This document shows, piece by piece, positions 19,039-29,155 of a DNA stretch of 64,000 nt. The first letter of the stretch is position 1. Each line of letters starts with the position of its first letter. This DNA is from Candidatus Acidiferrum typicum. Lineage in GTDB: Bacteria; Acidobacteriota; Terriglobia; Acidiferrales; UBA7541. The position numbers were made by a program, and so were the translations under genes. The notes under the pieces were generated by a model. That model did no database searches. It saw nothing but the letters and a program-made list of their open reading frames with translations, and was not told the origin of the DNA. The stretch lies in assembly GCA_025463055.1 (NCBI GenBank), contig JAOAPV010000038.1, positions 1 through 64,000 of the forward strand, in the 5' to 3' direction.

Positions 19039-20235
19039 CTATTGTTTTCCTAATAGAGCGCTTAGCAGGTTAACGATGCGCGCTTCCTGGGCGACGACAC
19101 TTTCATCGTGTTTCGCGGCACCATCGCTCGCCGCCATTTCTGCAAGCTGCGCGGACAGTACCCGCACTGCTCCGTCTTGCGCCACATAGGCGCGCTCCGC
19201 CGGAGCAATTGCCGTCCAGCCGGACGCATCCCGGCGAAGTTCCCAGCGAACTTTTTCGCGTCGCCGCTTGAAGTCCACTCCTGCATCGGCGATACGCACG
19301 TGCGACTCAATTTGCAGATGCACCCATCCCTTATCGCGCTTGGTTTCGACGCGCTCAACGTGCAACCCATCAAAAATTACAATCGGTATCGTCACCCTAA
19401 ACGGCTTCGCAGTACGGAGCGCGCTCGCGGTAGTGCTGCTAAGCTCGGAAATTCCGTCAAAAGCTTCCGCGGCAGTTGGGCGGCGCTGCTCCGGCGTGAT
19501 CAGAATGCTAGAAGCAATGGGTCCAGTCAGTGCGGGGCTCGTCGACACTTTAGGAGCTGCGACTATGTTCGAGCGGAGGGAAGCTTCTTCCGTTGTCTCT
19601 TGAGAGCTTGCATTTTCCGCCTGGGCCCGCACTTCGGCATTTGCCGAGCCGCTTCTGCGCAAGGAGCCGCTGTGGCTGGGCTGTGCCTGACGGATTGCCT
19701 TCGCAGTCTCCACATCCGAGCCGCCATCAATCACGTAGCGATAAAAGCGCGGCCTTCCGCGGGATCGCCAATATGGTCCTAAGTAATCTTCGGTCTGCAA
19801 ACCAGAGCGTACCAAGCTGTGAAAGCTGTGCTGTCTGGGGTCAATCACAATCCCCACGTGACCCGGCCAAGTGACTAAGTCCCCCGCCTGAGGGTGCCGA
19901 ACCCGCCGAAAAGTTTGATTGCCCGCGTACAAGTCAAACGAGCTCACATAACCGTACTCGTACCCTGCAACAGAATAGACTTGATGAACTAGATGCGAGC
20001 AATCTTGCGTGCCGCGGATAGGTTCGTCCTGCTCCAGCGCCGCAGCGGCGATTTGCCGTCCTTGCTCGGCACTTACCAGCCGAGCCGCGGAGCCGCCTTC
20101 CTGCGGATGCGCAGCCGCGCGGCCGCGCTGAGCCATTGCTCCGAAAGCCAGCGCATGGAGTACACAAACACATGCAACCGCTCGCGGCAGGCGCTGTGCC
20201 TCAGTCCGATGTTTCTTTCTGTAGGTCCGCACCAT
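19039..20235 (-). CDS. Secreted NlpC/P60-like (CHAP-type) cysteine peptidase candidate
   Basis: The product is about 398 aa from the ATG at 20235; a longer start at 20289 is possible but gives a worse signal peptide. A basic N-terminus (RTYRKKHR) precedes a hydrophobic stretch and an AQRG-like cleavage region. The core has TQDCSHLVHQVY with the candidate catalytic Cys and WPGHVGIVID with the His, as in NlpC/P60 peptidoglycan endopeptidases. The C-terminal half is an unrecognised low-complexity and beta-rich region (VRIADAGVDFKRRREKV). It probably acts in the periplasm on peptide cross-links. It is a lone gene between two operons. Confidence 0.65.
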   Translation of the reverse strand: MVRTYRKKHRTEAQRLPRAVACVCVLHALAFGAMAQRGRAAAHPQEGGSAARLVSAEQGRQIAAAALEQDEPIRGTQDCSHLVHQVYSVAGYEYGYVSSFDLYAGNQTFRRVRHPQAGDLVTWPGHVGIVIDPRQHSFHSLVRSGLQTEDYLGPYWRSRGRPRFYRYVIDGGSDVETAKAIRQAQPSHSGSLRRSGSANAEVRAQAENASSQETTEEASLRSNIVAAPKVSTSPALTGPIASSILITPEQRRPTAAEAFDGISELSSTTASALRTAKPFRVTIPIVIFDGLHVERVETKRDKGWVHLQIESHVRIADAGVDFKRRREKVRWELRRDASGWTAIAPAERAYVAQDGAVRVLSAQLAEMAASDGAAKHDESVVAQEARIVNLLSALLGKQ

Positions 20236-20451
20236 ACCCCTAACCAGGAGCCTGGGATGCCCTTCTAATAGGATGCCTGGGGCCGTCAATCAGACAATAG
20301 GACTTGCCCTGAACGTCAAGCCTGCACCAGCGGGCGGGCGGCAGCAAAGCAAATACGTGCAGTGAGTTCGCGGACGAGTGGTCGCGTGGGCGTACGTAAG
20401 ATGCTTGGGGTTCGCAGGGACGCGGCGCTAGCGCCAAGTGGAAAAGGCGAT

Positions 20452-21843
20452 CTACAAGCCTGAGTAGGTTTGACGGCGCAGGAATTGGCCAGAGCCGGGG
20501 CGGCCCACGAATTTTCCAGACTCAATCACGGTGCGGCCGCGTGACAGCACGGTGCGCGGCATTCCTTTGATGCGAATGCCTTCGAACATGGAATAATCCA
20601 CGCGCATGTGATGCGTCTTCGCGCTGATGGTTTCTTCCTGCTCGGGATTGAAGATCACGAGGTCGGCGTCCGAGCCGACGGCGATCGTGCCTTTGCGAGG
20701 GTACAGCCCGAAAAGTTTTGCCGGTGCGGTCGAAACGATTTCGACAAAGCGATTTGCGCTAAAACGTTTTCCGTGAACTCCGCCGGTGTAGATCAGGCTC
20801 AGGCGGTGTTCAATGCCCGGGCCACCGTTGGGAATCTTGGTGAAATCATCCTTGCCCATTTCCTTTTGCTCTTTAAAGCAGAACGGGCAGTGATCGGTGG
20901 AAACAACTTGCAGCGTGTCGCGGGCTAGCCCTTGCCAGAGCTTTTCCTGGTGCCACTTCTCGCGCAGCGGCGGCGTGAAGACGTATTTCGCGCCTTCGAA
21001 TCCAGGAGCATCCATATTCTCCAGCGAGAGGTACAGATATTGCGGGCAGGTTTCCGCATAAGCCGGCAAGCCGCGGTCGCGTGCTTCGCGCACTTTCTCG
21101 AGCGCTTCGTTACAAGAGAGATGCACGATGTAAACGGGCGCTCCGGCCATTTCCGCCAGGGCAATGGCGCGCCCTGTCGCTTCGGCCTCCGCGGTCGTGG
21201 GGCGGGTCAGCGCATGGTATTTCGGCGCGCGCTTTCCGTCAGCGAGCGCTTGTTGCACGATCACATCAATGGCACCGCCATTTTCTGCGTGCATGCAGAT
21301 CAGGCCGGAATGCTTGGCAGCTTGGCGCATGGCTCGAAAAATCGTCGCGTCGTCGAGCATAAACACGCCGGGATAGGCCATGAACAGTTTGAAGCTGGTC
21401 ACGCCTTCGCGAACGAGCTGGCCCATTTCCTCAAGCTGAGCGGAGCCAAGGTCCGTGATGATGCAGTGGAAGGCGTAGTCCGTAACGGCCTTGGGCTGCG
21501 CCTTTTGCATCCACGTGTCAAAGGCCTGGCGGAGCGCCTGCCCTTTGTACTGAATGGCGAAATCAATCAAGGTGGTCGTGCCGCCAAAAGCCGCGGCGAT
21601 GGTGCCGGTCTCGAAATCGTCTGCGCTGGTGGTGCCGCCGAAAGGCATGTCGAGATGGGTGTGCACGTCGATCCCGCCGGGAATGACGAGATGATTCGCG
21701 GCGTCGATTACTCGGCCGGCATTCTCGACGGGCAGCCCTGCGCCTATGGCGGAAATTGTGTCGCCGGCAATGCCGATATCTGCTACGGATGTGTCGGTGG
21801 CGGTTACTACCGTGCCGTTCCGAATGACGGTATCAAAGCGCAT
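20452..21843 (-). CDS. Dihydropyrimidinase / D-hydantoinase
   Basis: The product is a 463-aa cyclic amidohydrolase. The metal site is clear: GGIDVHTHLDMPFGG (His-x-His), SFKLFMAYPG with the carboxylated Lys, HAENG, HLSCNEA and STDHCPF. It opens dihydrouracil to N-carbamoyl-beta-alanine, or hydantoins to N-carbamoyl amino acids. Last in a five-gene minus-strand cluster whose first gene encodes an N-carbamoyl amidase, it fits reductive pyrimidine or hydantoin breakdown. The spacing to the upstream oxidoreductase is 14 bp. Confidence 0.93.
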   Translation of the reverse strand: MRFDTVIRNGTVVTATDTSVADIGIAGDTISAIGAGLPVENAGRVIDAANHLVIPGGIDVHTHLDMPFGGTTSADDFETGTIAAAFGGTTTLIDFAIQYKGQALRQAFDTWMQKAQPKAVTDYAFHCIITDLGSAQLEEMGQLVREGVTSFKLFMAYPGVFMLDDATIFRAMRQAAKHSGLICMHAENGGAIDVIVQQALADGKRAPKYHALTRPTTAEAEATGRAIALAEMAGAPVYIVHLSCNEALEKVREARDRGLPAYAETCPQYLYLSLENMDAPGFEGAKYVFTPPLREKWHQEKLWQGLARDTLQVVSTDHCPFCFKEQKEMGKDDFTKIPNGGPGIEHRLSLIYTGGVHGKRFSANRFVEIVSTAPAKLFGLYPRKGTIAVGSDADLVIFNPEQEETISAKTHHMRVDYSMFEGIRIKGMPRTVLSRGRTVIESGKFVGRPGSGQFLRRQTYSGL

Positions 21844-21857
21844 TTGCGGACCTCGAC

Positions 21858-22874
21858 CTAAGCCGTGGATTTGGAAACGGCATTTTTATAGTGTGGAAGG
21901 ATATCGCGCGCGTAAATGTCCAACGTTTCTTCTTCGTCGCCGCACATCAGATAAATGTTGAACTGCGTCACGCCAACTTTCCGGAGCGCTTCCAGCTTTT
22001 TGCGATGCTGCTCGATGGGGCCGACCAGGCAAAAGCGATCTACGATTTCGTCGGTAACGAAATCGGCGTTGTCGCTGCCCACTTCGCAATGATGCAGATA
22101 GTCATACTTTCCGCGGTCTTTTACGAAAGAGACCAGTGATTGGGGCAGCTCTTCGGGCTTGTATTTCGAAATCAAGTCCATCACGTGATTGGAGACGAGG
22201 GCAGGGAACCAGCGCACACGTTCTCGGGCCAGCTTTAGATCGGCGGAGGGCCAGACAGGCGCAGCAGCCATGACTTCGATTTTTGCGGGGTCGCGGCCGG
22301 CCTCGCGGGCGCCTTCCCGAACAAACCCGAGGCACCATTCGATCAAGTCCGGATCAGCGAATTGCAGAATGACACCGTCACCGATGCGTCCGGCAGTGCG
22401 CAGCGCTTTCGGGCCATAACCGGCGACCCAGACCGGCGGGGGGCCACCGTTTGCCCACTGGAAACGCGTACTCACGCCATCCAGCTCCACGGATTTTCCG
22501 CCGTTGAGCGCGCGGAAAACGCGCACGAACTCTTCGAGATTTTCGAGCGTGGTGGGCTTTTTACCGAGAACACGACGCGAGCTGTCGCCGCGGCCGATGC
22601 CGAGCTGCATGCGGCCGCGAGAGAAAACATTGAGCGTGGCAAAGAGACTCGCGGAGACGGTCACGTCCCGAACGGCCGGATTGGTGACGCAGGTTCCGAG
22701 TCGCATCTCTTTTGTGTTTGCCGCCATCAATGTGAGCAGCGGAAATGGCTCCATCCAAATCACGTGGGAGTCGAATATCCATCCATACTGAAACCCCGCG
22801 GATTCGGCTTGCTTTGTGAGGCTGACGATGCGATCGATCGTGAGGTCGGGCTTAATGGTTATGCCGAAATCCAT
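21858..22874 (-). CDS. LLM-class flavin-dependent oxidoreductase (TIGR03842-like)
   Basis: The product is a 338-aa luciferase-like TIM barrel. It has DFGITIKPD at the N-terminus, EMRLGTCVTNP, GRMQLGIGRGDSSRRVLGKKP and VWVAGYGPKALR, the pattern of the F420- or FMN-dependent TIGR03842 subgroup, which frequently travels with hydantoinase and NCS1 genes. The reaction is not known; it could reduce or oxygenate the pyrimidine ring. It lies 9 bp after the permease and 14 bp before dihydropyrimidinase. Confidence 0.85.
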   Translation of the reverse strand: MDFGITIKPDLTIDRIVSLTKQAESAGFQYGWIFDSHVIWMEPFPLLTLMAANTKEMRLGTCVTNPAVRDVTVSASLFATLNVFSRGRMQLGIGRGDSSRRVLGKKPTTLENLEEFVRVFRALNGGKSVELDGVSTRFQWANGGPPPVWVAGYGPKALRTAGRIGDGVILQFADPDLIEWCLGFVREGAREAGRDPAKIEVMAAAPVWPSADLKLARERVRWFPALVSNHVMDLISKYKPEELPQSLVSFVKDRGKYDYLHHCEVGSDNADFVTDEIVDRFCLVGPIEQHRKKLEALRKVGVTQFNIYLMCGDEEETLDIYARDILPHYKNAVSKSTA

Positions 22875-22883
22875 TGTGCTCCT

Positions 22884-24365
22884 TTAGTCCGTTGCTTGAG
22901 CGACTGGCTGCGGTTGGTTGACCTTCATCAACGCGAGATAGGCGAGGAAGCTGACCGCGAAACCGACGAACCAGGCGTAATTGTAGAGGACGCGCAGCAG
23001 CGGAACAGCCAAGCCGATGAAGGCGATGGCAGCTCCGGCGGCCAGAGCGGTGATGGCTTGCCAGTTGAAGCCACGCGAATATTCGTATTGGCCGCCGCGC
23101 AGATACAAATCCTGCAGCGCTAAATTTTTCTTTCGTACGAGGAAGTAGTCGCAGATCAGCACACCGGCAATAGGGCCGAGAAATCCCGAGTAGCCGACGA
23201 GCCATCCAAAAATGTAGCTTCCGTAGTTGGCCATCAGCTTCCACGGCTGCATGGCAATTCCAACCAGACACGTAATCAGCCCGCCGGTGCGAAAACTGAT
23301 GCGCCGTGGCGAGAGATTCGAGAAATCATTGGCCGGAGACACAACGTTGGCCGCTACGTTGACGTTGAGTGTCGCGATCAGCAGTGCGAGCATGGCGATG
23401 ACAACAGCGAACGGATTGCCGAGGCGCGAGAGCACCGCGACTGGGTCCCACAACGCTTGCCCGAAGATGATGAGAGTTGCGGAAGTTACCGCGATGCCTA
23501 TGAAGGAATAAAAAGTCATCGTCGCTGGAAGGCCGAGCGCTTGGCCGATCATCTGGTCGCGCTGGCTTCGTGCGTAGCGTGTGAAGTCGGGAATATTGAG
23601 CGAGACGGTGGCCCAGAATCCGACAACTCCCGTGAGCGACGGAATAAAGAAGCGGAAGAATTCACTAAAATTCTGAAATTTCGAAGGCGTGGCGAGCATG
23701 GGGCCGAAGCCGCCAGCCTTGCTGCGCGCCCAGAGAAGCAGCGCCAACCCGATCAAGAGCAAAAACGGGGCAGAGATGCCTTGCAGAAAACGGATGGTTT
23801 CTATCCCGCGCAAGATTACCAGGACATTCAGCAGCCAGAACGCGGTAAAGCAGAGCGCAGGACCGTAGGCGAAGCGGCCCCAGCTTGGAATGAGCGCGAC
23901 GAGCATGGCGTTGATCGCTTCGCCGCCGATCCACGTCTGAATGCCGAACCAGCCGCACGCCACGAGTGCGCGCAAAATCGCAGGCACGTTTGCGCCGAGC
24001 ACGCCGAACGAAGCGCGCGCGAATACCGGAAAAGGAATTCCGTACTGCGCGCCGGCATGGGCGTTGAGCAACATCGGGATCAGCACCAGCACGTTGCCGA
24101 GAAAAACGGTGAAGAGCGCTTGTTTCCAGTTCATGCCGCCGGCAATCATGCCGCTCGCAAGCATGTAGGTGGGGATATTCACGCTCATCGAGATCCACAG
24201 CGCCGCATAGTTGTAGGTGCGCCAGGTGCGCCGTTCGGGTGAGACAGGAGCGAGGTCTTTGTTGTAAAGCGAGCTAGCGCGAATGGTTTCCGCGGCCAAC
24301 GCACCAGGGAAACTGCCGGCCGTGTCAGTAGATGTTGGATTCACGCTTGCGCCCGGTGAAGTCAA
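22884..24365 (-). CDS. NCS1-family nucleobase/hydantoin:cation symporter
   Basis: The product is about 493 aa with about 12 hydrophobic helices. The N-terminal LYNKDLAPVSPERRTWRTYNY block and the later GIQTWIGGEA and NIPDFTRYA blocks are hallmarks of NCS1 permeases (allantoin, uracil, hydantoin, cytosine). It would import the substrate of the cluster across the inner membrane. The start is uncertain: the first possible codon is TTG at 24365, overlapping the aldehyde dehydrogenase end by 41 bp without a clear Shine-Dalgarno, and GTG at 24344 is an alternative. Confidence 0.9.
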   Translation of the reverse strand: MTSPGASVNPTSTDTAGSFPGALAAETIRASSLYNKDLAPVSPERRTWRTYNYAALWISMSVNIPTYMLASGMIAGGMNWKQALFTVFLGNVLVLIPMLLNAHAGAQYGIPFPVFARASFGVLGANVPAILRALVACGWFGIQTWIGGEAINAMLVALIPSWGRFAYGPALCFTAFWLLNVLVILRGIETIRFLQGISAPFLLLIGLALLLWARSKAGGFGPMLATPSKFQNFSEFFRFFIPSLTGVVGFWATVSLNIPDFTRYARSQRDQMIGQALGLPATMTFYSFIGIAVTSATLIIFGQALWDPVAVLSRLGNPFAVVIAMLALLIATLNVNVAANVVSPANDFSNLSPRRISFRTGGLITCLVGIAMQPWKLMANYGSYIFGWLVGYSGFLGPIAGVLICDYFLVRKKNLALQDLYLRGGQYEYSRGFNWQAITALAAGAAIAFIGLAVPLLRVLYNYAWFVGFAVSFLAYLALMKVNQPQPVAQATD

Positions 24366-25821
24366 TGTACACAGCTTTTAGCTCGGTGAAGAAATCAATC
24401 GCCACGCGGCCCATTTCGCGCATGCCCACACCGGTGGCTTTCATCCCGCCGAAAGGAAGCTGCGCTTCACCGCCAACCGTGGGTGAATTCACATGCGTGA
24501 TGCCGGTTTCGATGCGATCGATAAACTCGAAAATTTTCGCTGCGTCGTTGGAATAGAGCGAGCTGGACAGTCCATAGCGCACGGAGTTAGCGACGTGCAG
24601 CGCTTCCTCGAAATGCCGCACACGAATTACGGAGAGCACCGGGCCGAAGATTTCCTCCTGCGCGATGGTCGAATCCGGCGCGACATGATCGAAAATCGTG
24701 GGTGACACAAAATAACCGCGGTCGTAACCGCCGCCGCTCAGGCGTTCTCCGCCGAGCAGGAGCTTGCCTTCTTTCTTACCAATTTCGATGAAATGGAGGT
24801 CGGTCTTTAGTTGTGATTCGTCGACCGCGGGGCCCATATCCACTCCGGGCTCGAGTCCGTCACCGGTGCGCAGTTTAGAGGTACGCTCTACAAGGAGCTG
24901 CACAAACTTGTCGGCGACGGATTCTTCAATGATGACGCGGCTGGTAGCGGTGCAACGTTGGCCGGTGGACGCGAACGCGCCGAAGACTGTGGACTCGACG
25001 GCAAGCGGCAGGTCAGCGTCGGAGAGAATCACAAGCGGATTTTTGCCGCCCATTTCGCACTGGCATTTCTTCATCCTGCGCGCGCCTTGCGCGTAAAGCT
25101 CGCTGCCAACTTCGTTCGAACCCGTGAACGAAACCGCGCGCACATCCGGATGCTGCAGCAATTCGTCGCCTACCTGACTGCCCGATCCGACGACCATGTT
25201 GAGCACGCCGGCGGGAACGCCGGCTTGCTCGAAAATCTGAATCACTCGCGCGCCGGTGAACGCAGTGAGCGTCGCTGGTTTGAAGACCACCGTGTTTCCA
25301 GAAATCAACGCAGGCGCGATCTTCCAAACGGGAATGGAAACCGGAAAATTCCACGGTGCGATCGCGGCAACCACACCCAGCGGTTGCTTCAGCGTGTACG
25401 CAAAATTCTTCGGCAGTTCGCTCGGCAGAGTTTCGCCGCCCAGGCGGCGGCCTTCTCCGGCCATGAACTCGAGGATGTTGATCGATTTCTGCACTTCGCC
25501 GAGCGCATCCTTCAGTGCTTTGCCTTCTTCGCGCGTCATCAGGCGCGCGACTTCCTCCTTTTGCTGCTCCATCAATAGCGCGGCTTTTGCGAGCACGCGG
25601 CTGCGCACGGGGGCGGGAGTGTCGCGCCACGCAGGAAAAGCCGCGCGAGCGGCAGCGACGGCCTCGCGCGTTTCCTCGCGCGTGGAAAGCGGCGCGAAAC
25701 CGATGATTTCGTCGAGATTGGCGGGATTGCGGCGCTCAGACGTGCCGGTGGCGGAGGACTCCACCCAGCGTCCTCCTATGAAATTGCGGCAGGTTTGCGA
25801 TGTCGAGACAGCGGTAGCCAT
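24325..25821 (-). CDS. Aldehyde dehydrogenase family protein
   Basis: The product is 498 aa from the ATG at 25821, preferred over 25833 because GGAG lies 7 bases before it. It carries [10 protein letters not shown] with the general-base Glu, GQRCTATSR with the catalytic Cys and [11 protein letters not shown]. The cofactor is probably NAD(P)+. In a reductive pyrimidine cluster it could oxidise malonate semialdehyde formed from beta-alanine, but no transaminase is present in the window, so the substrate is inferred. It is 23 bp from the amidase gene and overlaps the permease gene. Confidence 0.88.
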   Translation of the reverse strand: MATAVSTSQTCRNFIGGRWVESSATGTSERRNPANLDEIIGFAPLSTREETREAVAAARAAFPAWRDTPAPVRSRVLAKAALLMEQQKEEVARLMTREEGKALKDALGEVQKSINILEFMAGEGRRLGGETLPSELPKNFAYTLKQPLGVVAAIAPWNFPVSIPVWKIAPALISGNTVVFKPATLTAFTGARVIQIFEQAGVPAGVLNMVVGSGSQVGDELLQHPDVRAVSFTGSNEVGSELYAQGARRMKKCQCEMGGKNPLVILSDADLPLAVESTVFGAFASTGQRCTATSRVIIEESVADKFVQLLVERTSKLRTGDGLEPGVDMGPAVDESQLKTDLHFIEIGKKEGKLLLGGERLSGGGYDRGYFVSPTIFDHVAPDSTIAQEEIFGPVLSVIRVRHFEEALHVANSVRYGLSSSLYSNDAAKIFEFIDRIETGITHVNSPTVGGEAQLPFGGMKATGVGMREMGRVAIDFFTELKAVYIDFTGRKRESNIY

Positions 25822-25844
25822 TGCTTGCTCCATTCTTTGTAAGG

Positions 25845-26747
25845 TTAGTCCGCGGCAGCGGCGTTCTCCGCTGCGCGCGTACGCGTGATTTCGCCGTAAG
25901 ATTCCGGGCGGCGATCGCGATAAAACTGCCAGGTATCGCGGACCTGCTGAATTTCATCCAGGTTCAGCTCGGCGACAAGCAGCTCGTCTTTGTCGCGGCT
26001 GGCCTGCGCGACGATTTTGCCGCGCGGATTGCAGAAGTAGCTTTTCCCGTAGAACTCGCCGATTTTCCACGGCTGCTCCGTGCCCACGCGATTGATCGCC
26101 GCAACAAAGTAGGCGTTCGCGACGGCATGCGCGGGCTGCTCCAATTCCCACAGATATTCGGAAAGGCCGGCGACCGTGGCCGATGGATTGTAGACAATCT
26201 CGGCGCCATTGAGCCCGAGAATACGCGCGCCTTCGGGGAAATGGCGATCGTAGCAGATATAAACACCAACGCGCGCGTACCGCGTTTCAAACACTGGATA
26301 ACCCGCGTTCCCCGGCGTGAAATAAAATTTTTCCCAGAAGCCCGGATGACAGTGCGGGATGTGGTGCTTGCGATATTTTCCGAGGTAGCGGCCGTCCGCG
26401 TCGATTACCGCGGCCGTGTTGTAGTAGACGCCGGGCATCTCCACTTCATAGATGGGCACAACTAGCACCATCTGATGTTTCTTCGCCAGCTTCTGCATGC
26501 GCGAGATGGTTGGCCCGTTTGGCACCCGCTCGGTCAACTCGTACCAGCGCGTCTGCTGCTCGGCGCAAAAGTAAGGCCCATAGAAAAGCTCCTGAAGCCC
26601 GAGGATTTGCACCTTCTTCTTGGCGGCATCGGCGATCAGGCGCTCGTGCTTAGCGATCATTTTTTCTTTAATGTCACCGAGCGACATTTTCTCGGGCGAC
26701 CATTCGCAGTGAACCTGAATAAGACCGCAACGCACATTGCGAGCCAT
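25845..26747 (-). CDS. Beta-ureidopropionase / N-carbamoyl amidase (nitrilase superfamily)
   Basis: The product is 300 aa. The ATG at 26747 is the start because GGAGGT lies just upstream; a GTG at 26759 would overlap that site. The nitrilase triad is visible as LQELFYG (Glu), KYRKHHIPH (Lys) and ICYDRHFPEGAR (Cys). It hydrolyses N-carbamoyl-beta-alanine to beta-alanine, CO2 and ammonia, following dihydropyrimidinase. It is the first gene of the catabolic cluster, and a divergent promoter region of about 145 bp separates it from the isomerase gene on the plus strand. Confidence 0.9.
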   Translation of the reverse strand: MARNVRCGLIQVHCEWSPEKMSLGDIKEKMIAKHERLIADAAKKKVQILGLQELFYGPYFCAEQQTRWYELTERVPNGPTISRMQKLAKKHQMVLVVPIYEVEMPGVYYNTAAVIDADGRYLGKYRKHHIPHCHPGFWEKFYFTPGNAGYPVFETRYARVGVYICYDRHFPEGARILGLNGAEIVYNPSATVAGLSEYLWELEQPAHAVANAYFVAAINRVGTEQPWKIGEFYGKSYFCNPRGKIVAQASRDKDELLVAELNLDEIQQVRDTWQFYRDRRPESYGEITRTRAAENAAAAD

Positions 26748-26891
26748 AGCGACCTCCACAAGCGGTGGCGAAAAGTCTACTCCGCGGCTGCGCGCCTCAC
26801 AAGGACCGCCGATGTTCCGGTAGCAGGTAACTTATGCACGCCACCGCAAAACATAATAAGATGCTCGATCGAGTTTCGGGAGTTCACGCGG

Positions 26892-27947
26892 ATGAAGACG
26901 ATAAAAGGCCCGGCCATTTTCCTGGCGCAGTTTGCCGGCGACAAAGCGCCGTTCAACAATCTCGAAAATATTGCGCAGTGGGCAGCGGGCCTGGGTTACA
27001 AGGGCGTGCAGATTCCCTCGTGGGACGCACGGTTATTCGATTTGAAACGGGCTGCGGAGAGCAAGACCTATTGCGAAGAATTGTCCAGCAAACTGTCGCG
27101 CCACGGTTTGCATTTGACCGAACTGTCCACGCATCTGCAGGGCCAGCTTGTCGCTGTGCATCCCGCGTACGACATCGCGTTCGACGGTTTCGCCCCGGAT
27201 ACCGTCAAAGGAAATCCTCACGCGCGCCAAGCGTGGGCTGTGCAACAGTTGCTGTACGCCGCGAAAGCTTCCGCGAATCTCGGCCTCCGCGCGCACGCCA
27301 CATTTTCCGGAGCGCTGGCTTGGCCCTACATTTATCCATGGCCACAGCGTCCTGCCGAACTAATCGAAACCGCCTTCGATGAATTGGCCGCCCGCTGGAA
27401 GCCCATCCTGAATGCGTTCGATGCCGCGGGCGTTGACCTCTGTTTTGAGATTCACCCAGGCGAGGACCTGCACGACGGCGCGACATTCGAAATGTTCCTC
27501 GACCGCGTAGGCAATCATCCCCGCTGCAACATCCTTTTCGATCCCAGCCACTTCGTTCTGCAGCAGCTGGATTACCTCGAGTATTTGGATTTCTTCCACC
27601 AGCGCATCAAGATGTTTCACGTCAAAGATGCGGAGTTCCATCCCACAGGACGGCAAGGCGTATACGGCGGCTATCAATCCTGGGTCAACCGTGCCGGGCG
27701 ATTTCGCTCACCGGGAGACGGCCAAGTCGACTTCACGGGCATTTTCTCGAAACTAACGCAATACGATTTTGACGGCTGGGCGGTCCTTGAGTGGGAATGC
27801 TGCATCAAGAGCGCCGAACAGGGTGCTGCCGAAGGCGCACCTTTCATCGCCCGGCACATCATTCAAGCCTCCAGCTCGTCTTTCGACGATTTCGCAAAGT
27901 CCAGCGCGGATCAGGCCGCCAATCGCCGGATGCTCGGTCTAACCTAA
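26892..27947 (+). CDS. Sugar phosphate isomerase/epimerase (AP endonuclease 2-fold TIM barrel)
   Basis: The product is 351 aa from the ATG at 26892 (GGGAG nine bases upstream). Upstream in-frame codons run antisense to the amidase gene and are rejected. The xylose isomerase-like TIM-barrel metal residues appear as CFEIHPGEDLHDG (Glu), NILFDPSHFVLQQLD (Asp/His), MFHVKDAEF (His) and AVLEWECC (Glu). Its neighbour, a Gfo/Idh/MocA oxidoreductase, is a common partner in inositol or 3-keto-sugar catabolism. The exact sugar is unknown. Confidence 0.88.
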   Translation: MKTIKGPAIFLAQFAGDKAPFNNLENIAQWAAGLGYKGVQIPSWDARLFDLKRAAESKTYCEELSSKLSRHGLHLTELSTHLQGQLVAVHPAYDIAFDGFAPDTVKGNPHARQAWAVQQLLYAAKASANLGLRAHATFSGALAWPYIYPWPQRPAELIETAFDELAARWKPILNAFDAAGVDLCFEIHPGEDLHDGATFEMFLDRVGNHPRCNILFDPSHFVLQQLDYLEYLDFFHQRIKMFHVKDAEFHPTGRQGVYGGYQSWVNRAGRFRSPGDGQVDFTGIFSKLTQYDFDGWAVLEWECCIKSAEQGAAEGAPFIARHIIQASSSSFDDFAKSSADQAANRRMLGLT

Positions 27948-27967
27948 ATCCAAAATCAGGTGAAGCG

Positions 27968-29155
27968 ATGATCTCAGGCACAAGCGCGAGTGAAGGAAAG
28001 CGCCGCATTCGATTGGGAATGGTGGGGGGCGGTCCGGGGGCATTCATTGGCGCGGTGCATCGCATCGCCGCGCGCATGGACGATCATTACGAACTCGTGG
28101 CGGCGGCGCTGTCCTCCGACCCAGCACGCAGCCGCGCTGCGGCGCAGGACCTGCACATCGTGCCCGATCGCGCCTATGGCAGCTACACGGAAATGGCCCG
28201 CGCCGAAGCCGCGCGTCCAGACCGCATCGAAGCCGTCGCCATCGTCACGCCGAACAATCTTCATTACCCAATGGCCAAGACGTTTCTTGAAGCCGGCTTC
28301 CACGTCATCTGCGACAAGCCACTGACCACCACGCTGCAAGAGGCGCTCGATCTCGCCGCAATCGTAAAGCGCACGGGCGTGATTTTTGGACTCACCCACA
28401 ATTACACCGGCTACCCGATGGTTCGCCAAGCGCGCCAGATGATCGCAGATGGTGTGCTCGGAAAAATTCGCCTGGTGCAAGTCGAATACGCGCAAGACTG
28501 GCTAGCCACTCCGCTCGAGAACACGGGGCAGAAGCAGGCGGCGTGGCGTACGGACCCAGCGCAAAGTGGCCCGGGTGGCAGTCTCGGCGACATCGGCACG
28601 CACGCGTACAATATCGCCTGCTTCGTCAGCGGACTGCATTGTCGCGAACTCGCCGCCGACGTTTCCATTTTTGTGCCGGGCCGCCGCCTCGACGATAACG
28701 TGCAACTCATGCTTCGGTTTGCTGAAGGCGCGAAGGGCGCGTTGTGGGCCAGCCAGATAGCAACGGGAAACGCCAACAATCTCCGTCTGCGAATCTATGG
28801 CGAGAAAGTCGGCTTGGAATGGCATCAGGAAGAACCGAACGATCTGCAGTTTGCAAAGCTAGGCGAAGCACCTGAGATACTCCGTCGTCCGGGCCCTGGG
28901 GGTGACTCTCCCGCCGCCCACGCCAGCCGCATTCCGGGCGGCCACCCAGAGGGCTACCTCGAAGCTTTCGCGCAGCTCTACACTGATTTGGCCGAGCAAA
29001 TTTACGCTCGACGCGAAGGCCGTAGCCCGTCTCCCCAGTCACTGCTCGTGCCCAACGTAGATGACGGCGTAGAAGGCATGCGTTTCATCGCCGCCACGCT
29101 CGAATCCTCAAAGCGCAACGCCGCCTGGGTCAACCTGCACACAATTTCACAGTGA
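27968..29155 (+). CDS. Gfo/Idh/MocA family oxidoreductase
   Basis: The product is 395 aa from the ATG at 27968 with AGGTGA six bases before it. An N-terminal Rossmann fold shows GMVGGGPGAFIGAVHR, then AIVTPNNLHYPMAKTF and VICDKPLTT with the family Lys-Pro. The DIGTHAYNIACFV block contains the Asp-x-x-x-His catalytic element. It is an NAD(P)-dependent sugar or cyclitol dehydrogenase, cytoplasmic, 20 bp after the TIM-barrel isomerase and surely co-transcribed with it. Confidence 0.9.
   Translation: MISGTSASEGKRRIRLGMVGGGPGAFIGAVHRIAARMDDHYELVAAALSSDPARSRAAAQDLHIVPDRAYGSYTEMARAEAARPDRIEAVAIVTPNNLHYPMAKTFLEAGFHVICDKPLTTTLQEALDLAAIVKRTGVIFGLTHNYTGYPMVRQARQMIADGVLGKIRLVQVEYAQDWLATPLENTGQKQAAWRTDPAQSGPGGSLGDIGTHAYNIACFVSGLHCRELAADVSIFVPGRRLDDNVQLMLRFAEGAKGALWASQIATGNANNLRLRIYGEKVGLEWHQEEPNDLQFAKLGEAPEILRRPGPGGDSPAAHASRIPGGHPEGYLEAFAQLYTDLAEQIYARREGRSPSPQSLLVPNVDDGVEGMRFIAATLESSKRNAAWVNLHTISQ

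Noticed and set aside
26475-26891. 139-codon N-terminal extension of the TIM-barrel isomerase
   Set aside because: It runs antisense through the beta-ureidopropionase gene and across its promoter region; homology-like sequence begins only at the ATG at 26892.
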